A stretch of 64,000 nucleotides of DNA from Rikenellaceae bacterium (GCA_015059715.1 SUZV01000009.1:1-64000), one strand, 5' to 3'; shown: positions 6,752 through 16,394, counted from the first letter of the stretch. Program-made: numbers and translations. The notes: generated by a model not told the origin, from the letters alone.

Positions 6752-9226
6752 ATGCAAGAGACGAGAAGAGTTAAGCATCTAATAATCGGTGGCGTAGCTG
6801 GAGGTGCTACGGCGGCAGCACGAATAAGGCGTAATGACGAGAAGGCTGAGATTATACTTTTTGAGAAGGGTGAGTACATATCCTATGCAAATTGCGGATT
6901 GCCATACTACATAGGTGGAACTATAAAGGACCGCAACGCTCTATTTGTACAGACACCCGAGGCCTTTGGACAGCGTTTCAATATTGACGTGCGCACCAAG
7001 AACGAGGTTATAGCGATTGACACCGAGAGAAGAGAGGTAAAGGTAAGGGGTTGCGACGACAGAGTATACACCGAGAGCTACGACAGGCTTCTACTATCTC
7101 CAGGAGCCACAGCAGTTAAACCGCCAATAAAGGGTATTGAGAGCGAGGGTATATTTACCCTGCGAAACGTATACGATACGGACCGCATTAAGGAGTACAT
7201 AACAAAGCACCGCATAGAGAGAGCCGTTATCGTAGGTGGTGGATTTATAGGTCTTGAGATGGCGGAGAATCTTCACGATGCAGGAGCTACAGTGTCGGTC
7301 GTAGAGATGGCTCCACAGGTGATGGCTCCTATAGACTTCTCGATGGCACAAATAGTTCACGAGCACCTCGTAACTAAGGGCGTTGAGCTGCACCTTGGCG
7401 AGGGCGTAGTGGCATTCGAGAGAGGCGACAAAGGGATAGATGTAGTGCTTAGCTCGCAAAAGTCTATCGCAGCCGATATCGTTATCCTTAGCATCGGAGT
7501 GCGCCCCACAACGACACTGGCAAAGGATGCGGGGATAGCACTTGGCGAGGTGGGTGGCATACGTGTAGATAACTTTATGCAGACCTCAGCCGAAGGTGTA
7601 TACGCCGTAGGTGATGCTGTAGAGTTCGAGCATCCACTGCTAAATAAGCCTTGGCTCAACCTCTTGGCAGGACCTGCAAATAGGCAGGCACGTATTGCAG
7701 CCGATAATATGGTATTTGGCAACCACACCGAGTACGAAGGCTCGATAGGAACAGCTATAGCAAAGGTCTTTGACATCACAGTAGCATCAACAGGTGTACC
7801 TGCTAAGAGACTGCGCGATATAAACATACCCTACCTCACAGCCACCATACACCCCAACTCACACGCTCAGTACTACCCTGGGGCGATGCCGATGACCATA
7901 AAGGTGATATTCTCACCCAAGGATGGCAAGCTACTTGGCGCACAGATAGTTGGCACAGATGGTGTAGACAAACGCATTGATAGCTTTGCTATGGCTATAA
8001 AGCTCGGCCTGAGCATAACATCGCTCATGGAGATTGAACACGCCTATGCTCCGCCATACTCATCGGCCAAGGACCCTGTGGCGATGAGTGCTTACGTCGC
8101 AGGCAACATACTGAATGGCAAGATGACACCACTCTACTGGCGCGAACTTGCAACATCGAAGAGAGAGGAGAGGGTGCTCATCGACGTAAGAACAGCCGAA
8201 GAGTACGCCTTAGGCACTATTGATGACGCGATAAATATCGAGCTCGACACTCTACGTGAACGACTCGATGAGATACCACGCGACAAACCCATATTCCTGT
8301 TTTGTGGCGTAGGTCTGCGCGGATACCTCGCATCTAACATCCTCAAAGCTAATGGTTTTAGCGATGTTCGCAACCTTATAGGCGGTATTCGCACATACAA
8401 CACTGCCACAGGGCGTTACACAAAAGCAGACGACAAGCATAGCGAGGAAAACGACACTGACACAAAGGAATTTACGACAGAGAGCGGCACCATGCCAAGC
8501 ATCGTTGTCGATGCTTGCGGCCTACAGTGCCCAGGTCCGATTTTAAGGCTACGCGAGAGGGTGTCGACACTCAAGGAGGGTGAGTGCTTGGAGATTTTGG
8601 CTACCGACTCGGCATTTAGGCGTGACGTAGAGGCGTGGTGCAACTCTACGGGCAACCGCTTGGTAACTACAAGCTGCGATAAGGGTATATACCGCGCAGT
8701 GGTGCAGCGTTGCATGAGCGAAAGCAGCACACCTGCAGCAGCACACACCCAGAACAAGGACGAGAAAACATTTATTATGTTTAGCGACGATCTTGACAAA
8801 ACTTTAGCTACCTTTGTACTCGCAAATGGTGCTGCTGCGACGGGTAAACGAGTTACTATATTCTTCACATTCTGGGGACTTAATGCTATAAAGCGCACCA
8901 ACAAGCCGCGAGTGAAGAAGGATATATGGGGCAAGATGTTTGGCTGGATGCTACCATCAGACTCGCAGCAGCTATCGCTATCGAAGTTCAATATGTTTGG
9001 CCTTGGTCGCATAATGATGCGACATTTGATGAAACTTCGCGGAGTGGAATCTCTGGAGAATCTGCGCCAACAGGCTCTCGATAGTGGTGTAGAGTTTATT
9101 GCCTGTCAGATGTCAATGGATGTCATGGGCATTAAGCGCGAGGAGCTAATTGACGAGGTAAGCGTTGGAGGTGTCGCCACCTATATGGAGCGAGCTGAAA
9201 AATCTGGCGTAAACCTCTTTATATAG
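6752..9226 (+). CDS. CoA-disulfide reductase-like / rhodanese / TusA / DsrE fusion protein
   Basis: The 824-residue protein carries four modules. Residues 1-450 are a FAD/NAD(P)-dependent disulfide oxidoreductase of the CoA-disulfide reductase/NADH oxidase group: GGVAGGATAA for FAD, redox Cys48 in SYANCGLPYY, and GGGFIGLEMAE for NAD(P). Residues about 465-560 are a rhodanese with Cys518 in LFCGVGLRGY. Residues about 583-655 are TusA-like with Cys589 and CPGP Cys593. Residues about 670-824 are a DsrE-like domain with Cys785. The family is thought to move sulfane sulfur between low-molecular thiols and carriers or to reduce per- and polysulfides. All catalytic cysteines are present, so the protein should be active and cytosolic. 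It has its own promoter, and a MarR gene follows 85 bases later. Confidence 0.93.
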   Translation: MQETRRVKHLIIGGVAGGATAAARIRRNDEKAEIILFEKGEYISYANCGLPYYIGGTIKDRNALFVQTPEAFGQRFNIDVRTKNEVIAIDTERREVKVRGCDDRVYTESYDRLLLSPGATAVKPPIKGIESEGIFTLRNVYDTDRIKEYITKHRIERAVIVGGGFIGLEMAENLHDAGATVSVVEMAPQVMAPIDFSMAQIVHEHLVTKGVELHLGEGVVAFERGDKGIDVVLSSQKSIAADIVILSIGVRPTTTLAKDAGIALGEVGGIRVDNFMQTSAEGVYAVGDAVEFEHPLLNKPWLNLLAGPANRQARIAADNMVFGNHTEYEGSIGTAIAKVFDITVASTGVPAKRLRDINIPYLTATIHPNSHAQYYPGAMPMTIKVIFSPKDGKLLGAQIVGTDGVDKRIDSFAMAIKLGLSITSLMEIEHAYAPPYSSAKDPVAMSAYVAGNILNGKMTPLYWRELATSKREERVLIDVRTAEEYALGTIDDAINIELDTLRERLDEIPRDKPIFLFCGVGLRGYLASNILKANGFSDVRNLIGGIRTYNTATGRYTKADDKHSEENDTDTKEFTTESGTMPSIVVDACGLQCPGPILRLRERVSTLKEGECLEILATDSAFRRDVEAWCNSTGNRLVTTSCDKGIYRAVVQRCMSESSTPAAAHTQNKDEKTFIMFSDDLDKTLATFVLANGAAATGKRVTIFFTFWGLNAIKRTNKPRVKKDIWGKMFGWMLPSDSQQLSLSKFNMFGLGRIMMRHLMKLRGVESLENLRQQALDSGVEFIACQMSMDVMGIKREELIDEVSVGGVATYMERAEKSGVNLFI

Positions 9227-9311
9227 TGACACTCTACCATAGCGGTCGAGATAATCTCAAAGCCACGATAGAGTGAAAGTAGATATTTACCACCACTACA
9301 AAGGTTGTAAT

Positions 9312-9674
9312 ATGGAGAAGGTAAGGTGTATATGCGTTATGCGCGACATTGTATCGGCTATGTCGGAGCTTGAAAACGGAATAATCGACCAACTTGGCCT
9401 TACGCTTAACGAGGCGATGACGCTATGTGCAATTGGCGAGCATAGCGTCGCAGCCTCGGTGGTAGCCGAGCGTACAGGGATGCGAGCCTCACACTGCTCG
9501 AAGATAATATCGGCATTGGAGAGAAGAGAGTTAGTGTGTCGCAGCATCGACAAACACGACAAACGTCAGATAAACATGACGCTCACGCAGGCTGGCAGAG
9601 AGCGACTCGGCGCACTTAAAGAGTACAACGTGGTCGTGCCAGAGATACTCGCCCCAGTATTTGATAACTATTAG
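9312..9674 (+). CDS. MarR-type winged-helix regulator
   Basis: The 120-residue protein has a core reading LTLNEAMTLCAIGEHS, VVAERTGMRASHCSKIISALERR and DKHDKRQINMTLTQAGRERL. These give a winged helix with recognition helix and wing typical of MarR-family repressors, which often sense thiol-reactive compounds. I chose the ATG at 9312 because AAAGG lies 7 bases upstream; a GTG at 9273 would add 13 residues. Cys residues near the N-terminus (VRCICVM) and in the core (LCAIGE) could sense oxidants (inference). It is probably co-transcribed with the sulfur-transfer fusion, whose promoter holds a palindrome it could bind. Confidence 0.75.
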   Translation: MEKVRCICVMRDIVSAMSELENGIIDQLGLTLNEAMTLCAIGEHSVAASVVAERTGMRASHCSKIISALERRELVCRSIDKHDKRQINMTLTQAGRERLGALKEYNVVVPEILAPVFDNY

Positions 9675-9711
9675 AGGCCAACATAGGCCGCCATAGAGCT
9701 TGGTGAATTTC

Positions 9712-9752
9712 ATAGCGATGGGCAGCACTTTCTGCGTACTGCCCATCGCTAT
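9712..9752. repeat. Perfect 14 bp inverted repeat
   Basis: ATAGCGATGGGCAG (9712-9725) and CTGCCCATCGCTAT (9739-9752) are exact complements around a 13-base loop. No T-run follows, so it is not a standard terminator. It lies between the MarR stop and the terminator at 9796. Confidence 0.8.
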
Positions 9753-9795
9753 TGATAATACGTTAGCCGAGGTAGTTAATGACTTATCGGCAAAG

Positions 9796-9820
9796 AGAGC
9801 CCAAAAAGGCTCTTTTTTGT
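9796..9820 (+). terminator. Rho-independent terminator
   Basis: AGAGCC (9796-9801) pairs with GGCTCT (9808-9813), followed by TTTTTG. It ends the MarR transcript and may also stop leftward transcription from pstB. Confidence 0.8.
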
Positions 9821-9864
9821 TTACTCTCATTGTAGCAAGCAAAACCTATGCTACAAGCATACCA

Positions 9865-10632
9865 CTACCCCATCTTACCAGTAAGGTAGGCCTTGGTGCG
9901 CTCGTCCGAGGGGTTGGAGAACATTGTGGCAGTATCGCCATACTCAACCAACTCACCGAGGTACATAAACATCGACTTTGACGATATTCGCATCGCCTGA
10001 CCCATATTATGGGTAACAATCAAGATGGTCACCTCCTTCTGAAGCTCCTGCATCAGTTCCTCTATATGTGCCGTCGCTATAGGGTCGAGTGCCGAGGTTG
10101 GCTCGTCCATAAGCAATATATCGGGCTTCATGGCCAACGCACGTGCTATGCACAATCGCTGTTGCTGGCCACCCGAGAGGAATGTTCCCCTCTTATTGAG
10201 CACATCCATAACCTCATCCCACAGCGCAACACTCTTTAGGCAGCGTTCAACGGTTTCATCTTTCTCGGTTTTTGATAGTTTGATACCATTGAGGGCATAG
10301 CCAGCAAGCACATTGTCGTAGATGCTCATCGTAGGAAATGGTGCAGGACGCTGAAAGACCATACCTACCCTACGTCGCACATCGATAGGCTCCATCGAGA
10401 GGATGTTTTCGCCATTGAGAAGTATCTCGCCATCGACACGAATATTGGGATAGAGGCTATGCATCAGGTTTACGGCACGAAGAAGCGTAGATTTGCCACA
10501 GCCCGAGGGTCCCATTATAGCGGTGATGCTGTTTGACTCGATGGCGGCCGACACATATTTTACGGCCATCGTCTGCTTGGTGTAGGATACGCAAGTTTTA
10601 TTAAATTCTAATATAGGTTTTACTGATTCCAT
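9865..10632 (-). CDS. pstB: Phosphate ABC transporter ATP-binding protein PstB
   Basis: The 255-residue ATPase powers high-affinity phosphate import. It shows Walker A GPSGCGKST (residues 40-48), a Q-loop in GMVFQRPAPFP, signature LSGGQQQRLCIARAL, Walker B ILLMDEPTSALDP and the switch His in LIVTHNMGQA. PFPMSIYDN-type spacing after the Q-loop and length are typical of PstB. It is the last gene of porin-pstS-pstC-pstA-pstB. Its start overlaps the pstA stop by 13 bases, indicating translational coupling. No phoU follows, unlike many Pst operons. Confidence 0.97.
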   Translation of the reverse strand: MESVKPILEFNKTCVSYTKQTMAVKYVSAAIESNSITAIMGPSGCGKSTLLRAVNLMHSLYPNIRVDGEILLNGENILSMEPIDVRRRVGMVFQRPAPFPTMSIYDNVLAGYALNGIKLSKTEKDETVERCLKSVALWDEVMDVLNKRGTFLSGGQQQRLCIARALAMKPDILLMDEPTSALDPIATAHIEELMQELQKEVTILIVTHNMGQAMRISSKSMFMYLGELVEYGDTATMFSNPSDERTKAYLTGKMG

Positions 10633-11486
10633 CTCTTTGCAAGGTATTTAGCTGTAAGATTTAATGTTAGTACGAATAACAAGAGGAAGAGCGATGCACC
10701 CCAAATCAACTCCTGTAGGTTTGGGTCGTTGAAGAACTCCCAGATAAGTAGAGGTACTGCCGATATAGGCTTGTCAACAGCAAAGCGTATGAACGAGCAA
10801 CCGAGTGCGGTAAACATCAGCGGTGCTGTTTCGCCAATCACACGCGAGATGGCCAACAGTATACCCGTAAAGATACCTCCGAAGGCGGCAGGGAGCTGCA
10901 CCCTCAGCATCACGCGAGCGCGGTTGCCACCGAGAGCCAAGCCTGCCTCCTTAAGCGATGCAGGCAGAATCTTCAATGTCTCCTCGGTTGAGCGGATAAT
11001 AAGCGGAAGCATCATAATAAAGAGAGCTACGCTACCAGCTATTGCCGAGTACCCCTTCATTGGCACGACAACCCAGATATATACCACAATACCGATAATC
11101 ACCGAGGGCGTTCCTTGCAGCAGGTCGGTAAGGTAACTCACCATCTGCGCAAATCTGTTTTTGGGGTTTTCAGCCAAAAAAGCACCGCAGAGTATGCCTA
11201 CAGGTATTGCCACTACCGCAGCCATACCGAGCATTATCATCGTGCCGATAATACCATTGGCGATACCGCCAGGGATAGGCTCGCCAGCCTCGATAGCCTT
11301 CATCGCCTTATACGCCGTAGGCGTAGGCTCGGTAAAGAATGACCACGATAGCTGGTCGTAACCACGCAATAGCACTTCGCCCAAGATGGCAACGAGGGGC
11401 ACTGCCGTGAGCGCGGCCAAGAGGCATACAGACCACCGTAATACCCTATCCTTGGCTAAACGATTTCTTATTCTCTTTTTATCCAT
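10620..11486 (-). CDS. pstA: Phosphate ABC transporter permease PstA
   Basis: The 288-residue inner-membrane permease has six predicted membrane segments, starting with RWSVCLLAALTAVPLVAIL. The permease loop contains EETLKILPASLKEAGLALGGNRAR, of which the EAGLALGGNRAR part is the EAA-type loop that contacts the ATPase. It forms the translocation path together with PstC. It lies 2 bases after the pstC stop and overlaps pstB. Confidence 0.95.
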   Translation of the reverse strand: MDKKRIRNRLAKDRVLRWSVCLLAALTAVPLVAILGEVLLRGYDQLSWSFFTEPTPTAYKAMKAIEAGEPIPGGIANGIIGTMIMLGMAAVVAIPVGILCGAFLAENPKNRFAQMVSYLTDLLQGTPSVIIGIVVYIWVVVPMKGYSAIAGSVALFIMMLPLIIRSTEETLKILPASLKEAGLALGGNRARVMLRVQLPAAFGGIFTGILLAISRVIGETAPLMFTALGCSFIRFAVDKPISAVPLLIWEFFNDPNLQELIWGASLFLLLFVLTLNLTAKYLAKRWNQ

Positions 11487-11488
11487 AG

Positions 11489-12346
11489 TTATGCTATTCT
11501 TGCTCGTTTAATCATCATCTTACCTATCAAATTGATAATCGCCGTAATAAGGAAGAGTATCAGACCTATGGCGATAAGCGAGGAGAGCCTTAAATCGTCG
11601 GCCTCGCCAAATTGATTAGCTATGATTGATGCCATTGAGTTTCCTGTCGAGGTGATTGAATTGGGGATGTTGTTGGTATTTCCAATAAGCATCGTTACGG
11701 TCATCGTCTCGCCCAACGCTCGACCAATAGCCAAGACATACGACGAGAAGATTCCCGAGCCTGCAACGGGGAATACCACCCTGCGAATCACCTCGGCACG
11801 TGTTGCGCCAAGGCTGTAGGCACCCTCCTTAAGGTCGTTGGGCACCATCTTGATAAACTCTGCACTTAGCGAGGCTGCGTATGGCACAATCATAATTGCC
11901 AACACCAACGAGGCGGTCAATACGCCCGAGCCTTGTGGCGAGATGTTGAGAGCCATAACGAGTGGTCGCAAGGTGTAGAAACCCCATAGGCCGTAGATAA
12001 TCGAGGGGATACCCGCCAGCAAATCCGTAACGGTACTCAGTATGGCAGCAATGCGCGTACCCTTAAAGTACTCGCCGACGAACAGCGCAACAGGGAGTGA
12101 AAAGGGGATACAGAATATAAGTGCCAAGAGCGTAGTCATCAGCGTACCTGTGATAAATGGCAACGCGCCATACTGCTCTGCACCCTCGGTGTAGCTCCAC
12201 TCCGCTGAGGTCAGGAACTTAAAGAACCCGAAGTGCTCGAAAGCCTCGTATGCGTCAGTGACGAGGGCGTAGACTACGCCCCCGCACACTACGGGCATTA
12301 TCAATGCGGCTGCGAACAATAGTATGTTGTATAACTTATCGTTCAT
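11489..12346 (-). CDS. pstC: Phosphate ABC transporter permease PstC
   Basis: The 285-residue permease has an N-terminal membrane helix (ILLFAAALIMPVVCGGVVYA) and the PstC-type periplasmic stretch FFKFLTSAEWSY. The loop KEGAYSLGATRAEVIRRVV is the EAA coupling motif. GIPSIIYGLWGF is a PstC hallmark. It pairs with PstA. The gene sits 8 bases downstream of pstS. Confidence 0.96.
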   Translation of the reverse strand: MNDKLYNILLFAAALIMPVVCGGVVYALVTDAYEAFEHFGFFKFLTSAEWSYTEGAEQYGALPFITGTLMTTLLALIFCIPFSLPVALFVGEYFKGTRIAAILSTVTDLLAGIPSIIYGLWGFYTLRPLVMALNISPQGSGVLTASLVLAIMIVPYAASLSAEFIKMVPNDLKEGAYSLGATRAEVIRRVVFPVAGSGIFSSYVLAIGRALGETMTVTMLIGNTNNIPNSITSTGNSMASIIANQFGEADDLRLSSLIAIGLILFLITAIINLIGKMMIKRARIA

Positions 12347-12354
12347 AGCTTTAT

Positions 12355-13416
12355 TTATATCAGGATTGATACACCGTTATAGGTCACAGTCTTTAGGTTC
12401 GTAATGCTAAGCTCCTTAGCCTTTGGAGGTAGCGGAGCGTAATGCACATCTATTGTTATGTGCTGCGCCTCGTCCGAAAGGATATACTTCAACATATCGA
12501 GCGTTGCCTTGGCCTGCTCCTTTGAGCGGTCAGAGTAGTTCTGCTCCTTGTAGATAATCATCCACGTGAATGTCGAGATGGGGTAAGCTCCAACGGCATT
12601 GGCATTGGTAATAGAGCAACGTGTGTCGGCAGGTATTTCGCCCGATGCAGCCGCCGATATTGTTGCCGAGGTAGGCAAAACAAACTCTCCACGTGGGTTC
12701 TGAATACGTGCATAGGGTATCTTCTGCGCAAAGGCATACTCCGAGCCTACATAGCCTATGGTATTCTTTGTCTGCTTGATGACACCTGCAACGCCTGGGT
12801 TACCCTTTGCTGCCTGACCCGTTGGGAAGTTTACCGACTTACCTGTACCGAACTTCTCACTCCACATAGGGCTCACCTTTGTCAAAAAGTCGGTAAATAC
12901 GAAGGTTGTACCCGAGCCGTCGGAACGATATACTGGGATAATAGCCTCCGCAGGTAGCTCCACATCGGGGTTAAGCGCAGCCAAACGCTCGTCATTCCAC
13001 ATCGTAATATCGCCTGCAAATATCTCTGCCACAACCTCGCCAGATAGTCTTAACTCCTTGACCCCATCGAGGTTATAGGCAACAACCACAGCACCCATAC
13101 ATGTTGGCACGTGTACTACGGGAGCCATCTCGGCCATCTCCTTATCCGAGAGGAAAGCATCGCTACCTGCAAAGTCTACAATCTTGTCACGCAAGTTACG
13201 CACGCCACCACCCGAGCCGATACCACCATATGCTACCTTGTCACCATTAAGCTGCTCGAACTGCTCGAAAATCACATTGTAAAAGGGCAATGGGAATGTT
13301 GCACCTGCACCTGCAAGCTCCTGGGCCTTGCGACCGCCATCGTTTGTATTACCACCACATGCTACCACAGAGAGCATAACGGCCAATGTCATAGCAGACT
13401 TAAAAATCTTCTTCAT
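12355..13416 (-). CDS. pstS: Phosphate-binding lipoprotein PstS
   Basis: The 353-residue protein has a lipoprotein signal with Cys20 (VVACGG). Phosphate-binding elements include GAGATFPLPFYN near 37, GSGGGVRNLRD, and YRSDGSGTTFVFTDF. It captures phosphate in the periplasm and delivers it to PstCA, tethered by its lipid. Its start lies 30 bases after the upstream porin stop with no terminator between them, so both are likely on one transcript. Confidence 0.96.
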   Translation of the reverse strand: MKKIFKSAMTLAVMLSVVACGGNTNDGGRKAQELAGAGATFPLPFYNVIFEQFEQLNGDKVAYGGIGSGGGVRNLRDKIVDFAGSDAFLSDKEMAEMAPVVHVPTCMGAVVVAYNLDGVKELRLSGEVVAEIFAGDITMWNDERLAALNPDVELPAEAIIPVYRSDGSGTTFVFTDFLTKVSPMWSEKFGTGKSVNFPTGQAAKGNPGVAGVIKQTKNTIGYVGSEYAFAQKIPYARIQNPRGEFVLPTSATISAAASGEIPADTRCSITNANAVGAYPISTFTWMIIYKEQNYSDRSKEQAKATLDMLKYILSDEAQHITIDVHYAPLPPKAKELSITNLKTVTYNGVSILI

Positions 13417-13446
13417 ACTTGTCTAATTATTAAATGTTTATACTTT

Positions 13447-14427
13447 TTAAAATCCGAAATAGCAGTTAATATATGCCGAGTAGACACTCTTTGCGCCTTC
13501 GGCCTTTGGCATGCTCATTCTGAAGTTAGGGGCAATCTTTACATACTTGCCCAACTTAAACTGAGCACCGATAATTGCAGCACGCTCATCCTTGACGATG
13601 TTCCAGTCGTCGTTTGAGTAGAGGTCATCGAAGCGAGCGTAGATATCCGCAAACTTTGCAACATTAACCGAGCCAAATATCGAATAACCATATTGGTTGG
13701 CATTGTCTGCGTAGGCGGCATTCCACATATGGTTATACTCGGCACCGATAGAGAATCTCTTGTGCTTATATCCTACGAATGTTGCAAGGTTGGCAATACC
13801 CTTTTTACCCTCCTCGCCACTCTCGTTCAAACCTCCATATAGGCGAATTTGAAGGCCCTTAATGGGTGTAAGCGTAACGCCAAGACCGTAGTTAAGGCCA
13901 TCGCTTATCTGAATCTTTTTATATCCCTCGCCATTTACGATAATCGCATCGGCAGATACCCAATCGGCAAATTTGTAGGCTACCGAGATACCTAAATCGG
14001 CACTATTACCGAACTTGTACTGGTCCTGGAACGACTTCATAATGTAGCGATATCCCCAGAACTTCTCTTGAAAGTTAAACTGCGTAGTCGAGATTAGACC
14101 GCCACTGAGCGTCAAGCCTCCCTTTTTCCACGACACCATAGCATTCTTGATGTAGGCAATACGGTGATAGTCATCTACGCTTGATGATTTGCCAATATCC
14201 ATTACCGCCTTTGCCGTGAGTCCATTGCCAAAGTTATACTCATAGCCTAAATAGCTACGCTCTAACTCAAAACCTCGGTCATCGTTCTCTGCCCCGAAAC
14301 CTGTGTGGAAGTTTCCAAACACCTGAACAATCGCCTTACCCTTAGGCTCCTCGCTCTTTGCATCCTGCGCCTGCGCTGTGATGCTGATGCAGGCTAAAAG
14401 ACCTGCCAAAATTACCACTCTCTTCAT
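13447..14427 (-). CDS. Outer-membrane porin of the Pst operon (phosphate-selective porin-like)
   Basis: The 326-residue protein has a signal peptide cleaved near AQAQD (residue 21). The rest is alternating beta strands rich in Gly and aromatic residues (GLTAKAVMDIG, KGLQIRLYGGLNESG) and ends in YSAYINCYFGF with a terminal Phe, the usual outer-membrane barrel signature. Being first in a pst operon suggests it admits phosphate or phosphorylated compounds. Assignment to the OprO/OprP-like group rests on context and strand pattern. A minus-strand -7 box TACCTTTG lies at 14476-14483 without a matching -33, as is common for regulator-dependent promoters. Confidence 0.8.
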   Translation of the reverse strand: MKRVVILAGLLACISITAQAQDAKSEEPKGKAIVQVFGNFHTGFGAENDDRGFELERSYLGYEYNFGNGLTAKAVMDIGKSSSVDDYHRIAYIKNAMVSWKKGGLTLSGGLISTTQFNFQEKFWGYRYIMKSFQDQYKFGNSADLGISVAYKFADWVSADAIIVNGEGYKKIQISDGLNYGLGVTLTPIKGLQIRLYGGLNESGEEGKKGIANLATFVGYKHKRFSIGAEYNHMWNAAYADNANQYGYSIFGSVNVAKFADIYARFDDLYSNDDWNIVKDERAAIIGAQFKLGKYVKIAPNFRMSMPKAEGAKSVYSAYINCYFGF

Positions 14428-14475
14428 AATTAAATAGTGTTATTAAAGTTGTTTGTTTCTCCTTTTTTTACACTG

Positions 14476-14483
14476 CAAAGGTA
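14476..14483 (-). promoter_or_regulatory. Probable -7 box of the porin-pst operon
   Basis: CAAAGGTA on the plus strand reads TACCTTTG on the minus strand, about 50 bases before the porin ATG. No TTTG lies at the proper distance. Dependence on the PhoB-like regulator is a reasonable inference. Confidence 0.5.
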
Positions 14484-14550
14484 GTGGCGATAGATTTCAT
14501 AAATATTTCAAAAAAATTAGAGATTCTTTAAATGATAGATACAAAAACAA

Positions 14551-14586
14551 GATGTGTTACCCTTCTTATTCAAAGAGTAACACATC
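14551..14586 (-). terminator. Terminator of the Na/Pi cotransporter gene
   Basis: GATGTGTTAC (14551-14560) pairs with GTAACACATC (14577-14586). On the minus strand the hairpin is followed by TTGTTTTTG. It separates the cotransporter from the porin-pst operon. Confidence 0.85.
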
Positions 14587-14609
14587 TCCACCATATCAAA
14601 TTAGTATCT

Positions 14610-16394
14610 CTATTTGCGTATAAATGCTCTTTCGAGGTCTTGTGACACATTTATCATAAAGTCGCCCATATGCTCATACTCGTTTACCAAATCCATATAG
14701 TAAACGCTTGTCTGATAGTTTTTACCATCGTTGTCAATATCCTCTATAACCGCATCGCGGATGTTGTTTCGCAGAGCATTGAGATGATCCTCGGCACTGT
14801 ATGCATTCGCAATATCGACAAGCTCGCCCTTATATGCTGCGGTTAGATTCTCAATCATAACATCGTATGCCTCACATACTGCATCGGCCATTATGTTAAG
14901 ATTCTTTATCGCCTCGCTATCAAAATGCTTTTTATGTATATTCTTTCTTGACAGAATACGGCTAATAGCCTCGCCCGAATCGCCTAACGACTCCAACTCG
15001 CCAATAATCTTATACATAGCCTTTATCTTTATCAACGTTGCCTCGCTAACCTCCTCGGCTGACACACCGTTTAGGAATGTCGCTATCTCATACTCGATGC
15101 GATCCGAAATCTCCTCATACTTTACGAGTTTCTTTCTCAGCTCCTCGAATTTATCGGTATCGGCCTCGTTAATTGCATCCTTCGAGTAAATAGCACCATT
15201 TTTTGATATCTTCGCAAAATGTATAATCTCGTTAAACGCCTGCTCGACCGACAACTCAGGAGTGGCTAACGGACCTGCCGTGATATATTGCAGACGCGAC
15301 ACCTCCTTCTCCTGATTCTTCGGAGCAGGTATAATCCAACTCACAGCCTTGGCAATATACTTTGTGAACCAAATCAGCAATAACGTATTCGTCAAATTAA
15401 ACAGCGTGTGCAACATCGACAAACCATAGAGTGCCGCTGTACCCTCTGCCGTATTTGAATCTGTTATCATAAAACCATCGGCAGCAGGATTGGGTAGACC
15501 AAACAATGTCTCGGTCACAAGACCTACAACCTGCAAAAATGGTCTATAGAGAATCAATGCCCAGAGAACACCAAATAGATTAAATATGGTGTGTGACATT
15601 GCCGCACGCTTGGCCTGTGTATTACCCACCGATGCTGCGATGTTTGCCGTGATAGTCGTACCGATATTCTCACCCAGCACCATAGCACACGCCATCTGGA
15701 ATGGTATCCATCCCATGCTGAGCATAATAAGCGTAATGGCCATTGTTGCCGACGAGGATTGCAACACAAGGGTTAATATCGTACCAAAGGCCAGAAAGAG
15801 AAGCACCGAACCAAAACCATGTGAAGACCATGTGGTGACAAACTCAAGCACTTGTGGTGTCTCTCGCAAATCGGGCACCGAATCCTTCATAAACGAAAGA
15901 CCAAGGAACAAGAGGCTAAAGCCAACTATAAGCTCGCCGATATTCTTGCGATTATCCCTTTTCGAGTTAGAAAATAGGAAACCCAGCAACATCAGGGGCA
16001 CAGCCAAAACAGATATATCGGCCTTGAAGCCCAACCACGATACCATCCAGGCTGTGACGGTCGTACCAATGTTGGCACCCATAATCACACCTATGGCCTG
16101 TGCCAAGGTTAGTAGTCCTGCATTAACAAAGCTAACTACCATCACGGTTGTCGCCGATGACGACTGAATAACGGTTGTTATGCCCAAACCTGTCATTACA
16201 CCCTTAAAAGGATTTGATGTCATGGCCGACAAGAGCCCTCTAAGCCTTTCGCCTGCAACCTTTTGCAAACCCGAGCTCATCAGGTTCATACCGTAAAGGA
16301 ACATACCCAATGCTCCTAATAATGTAAAGATTTGTAGTATTCCCATAAAGTATATAATATTATCGTGTGCAAAGAAATTAAATAAATGTTTCAT
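14610..16394 (-). CDS. Na/Pi cotransporter (NptA/PNaS family) with PhoU-like C-terminal domain
   Basis: The protein is 594 residues, or 578 if the internal ATG at 16346 (MGILQIFTLL) is used, which gives the more typical N-terminus. Two inverted copies of the family motif are seen: GITTVIQSSSATTVMV and LTLVLQSSSATMAITL. About eight membrane helices fill residues 20-370. The last ~210 residues are helical and PhoU-like (EEISDRIEYEIATFL, IGELESLGDSGEAISR). The protein imports phosphate with sodium, and the PhoU-like tail probably regulates it. It is divergent from the two-component genes (123 bases between starts) and lies upstream of porin-pst. Confidence 0.93.
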   Translation of the reverse strand: MKHLFNFFAHDNIIYFMGILQIFTLLGALGMFLYGMNLMSSGLQKVAGERLRGLLSAMTSNPFKGVMTGLGITTVIQSSSATTVMVVSFVNAGLLTLAQAIGVIMGANIGTTVTAWMVSWLGFKADISVLAVPLMLLGFLFSNSKRDNRKNIGELIVGFSLLFLGLSFMKDSVPDLRETPQVLEFVTTWSSHGFGSVLLFLAFGTILTLVLQSSSATMAITLIMLSMGWIPFQMACAMVLGENIGTTITANIAASVGNTQAKRAAMSHTIFNLFGVLWALILYRPFLQVVGLVTETLFGLPNPAADGFMITDSNTAEGTAALYGLSMLHTLFNLTNTLLLIWFTKYIAKAVSWIIPAPKNQEKEVSRLQYITAGPLATPELSVEQAFNEIIHFAKISKNGAIYSKDAINEADTDKFEELRKKLVKYEEISDRIEYEIATFLNGVSAEEVSEATLIKIKAMYKIIGELESLGDSGEAISRILSRKNIHKKHFDSEAIKNLNIMADAVCEAYDVMIENLTAAYKGELVDIANAYSAEDHLNALRNNIRDAVIEDIDNDGKNYQTSVYYMDLVNEYEHMGDFMINVSQDLERAFIRK

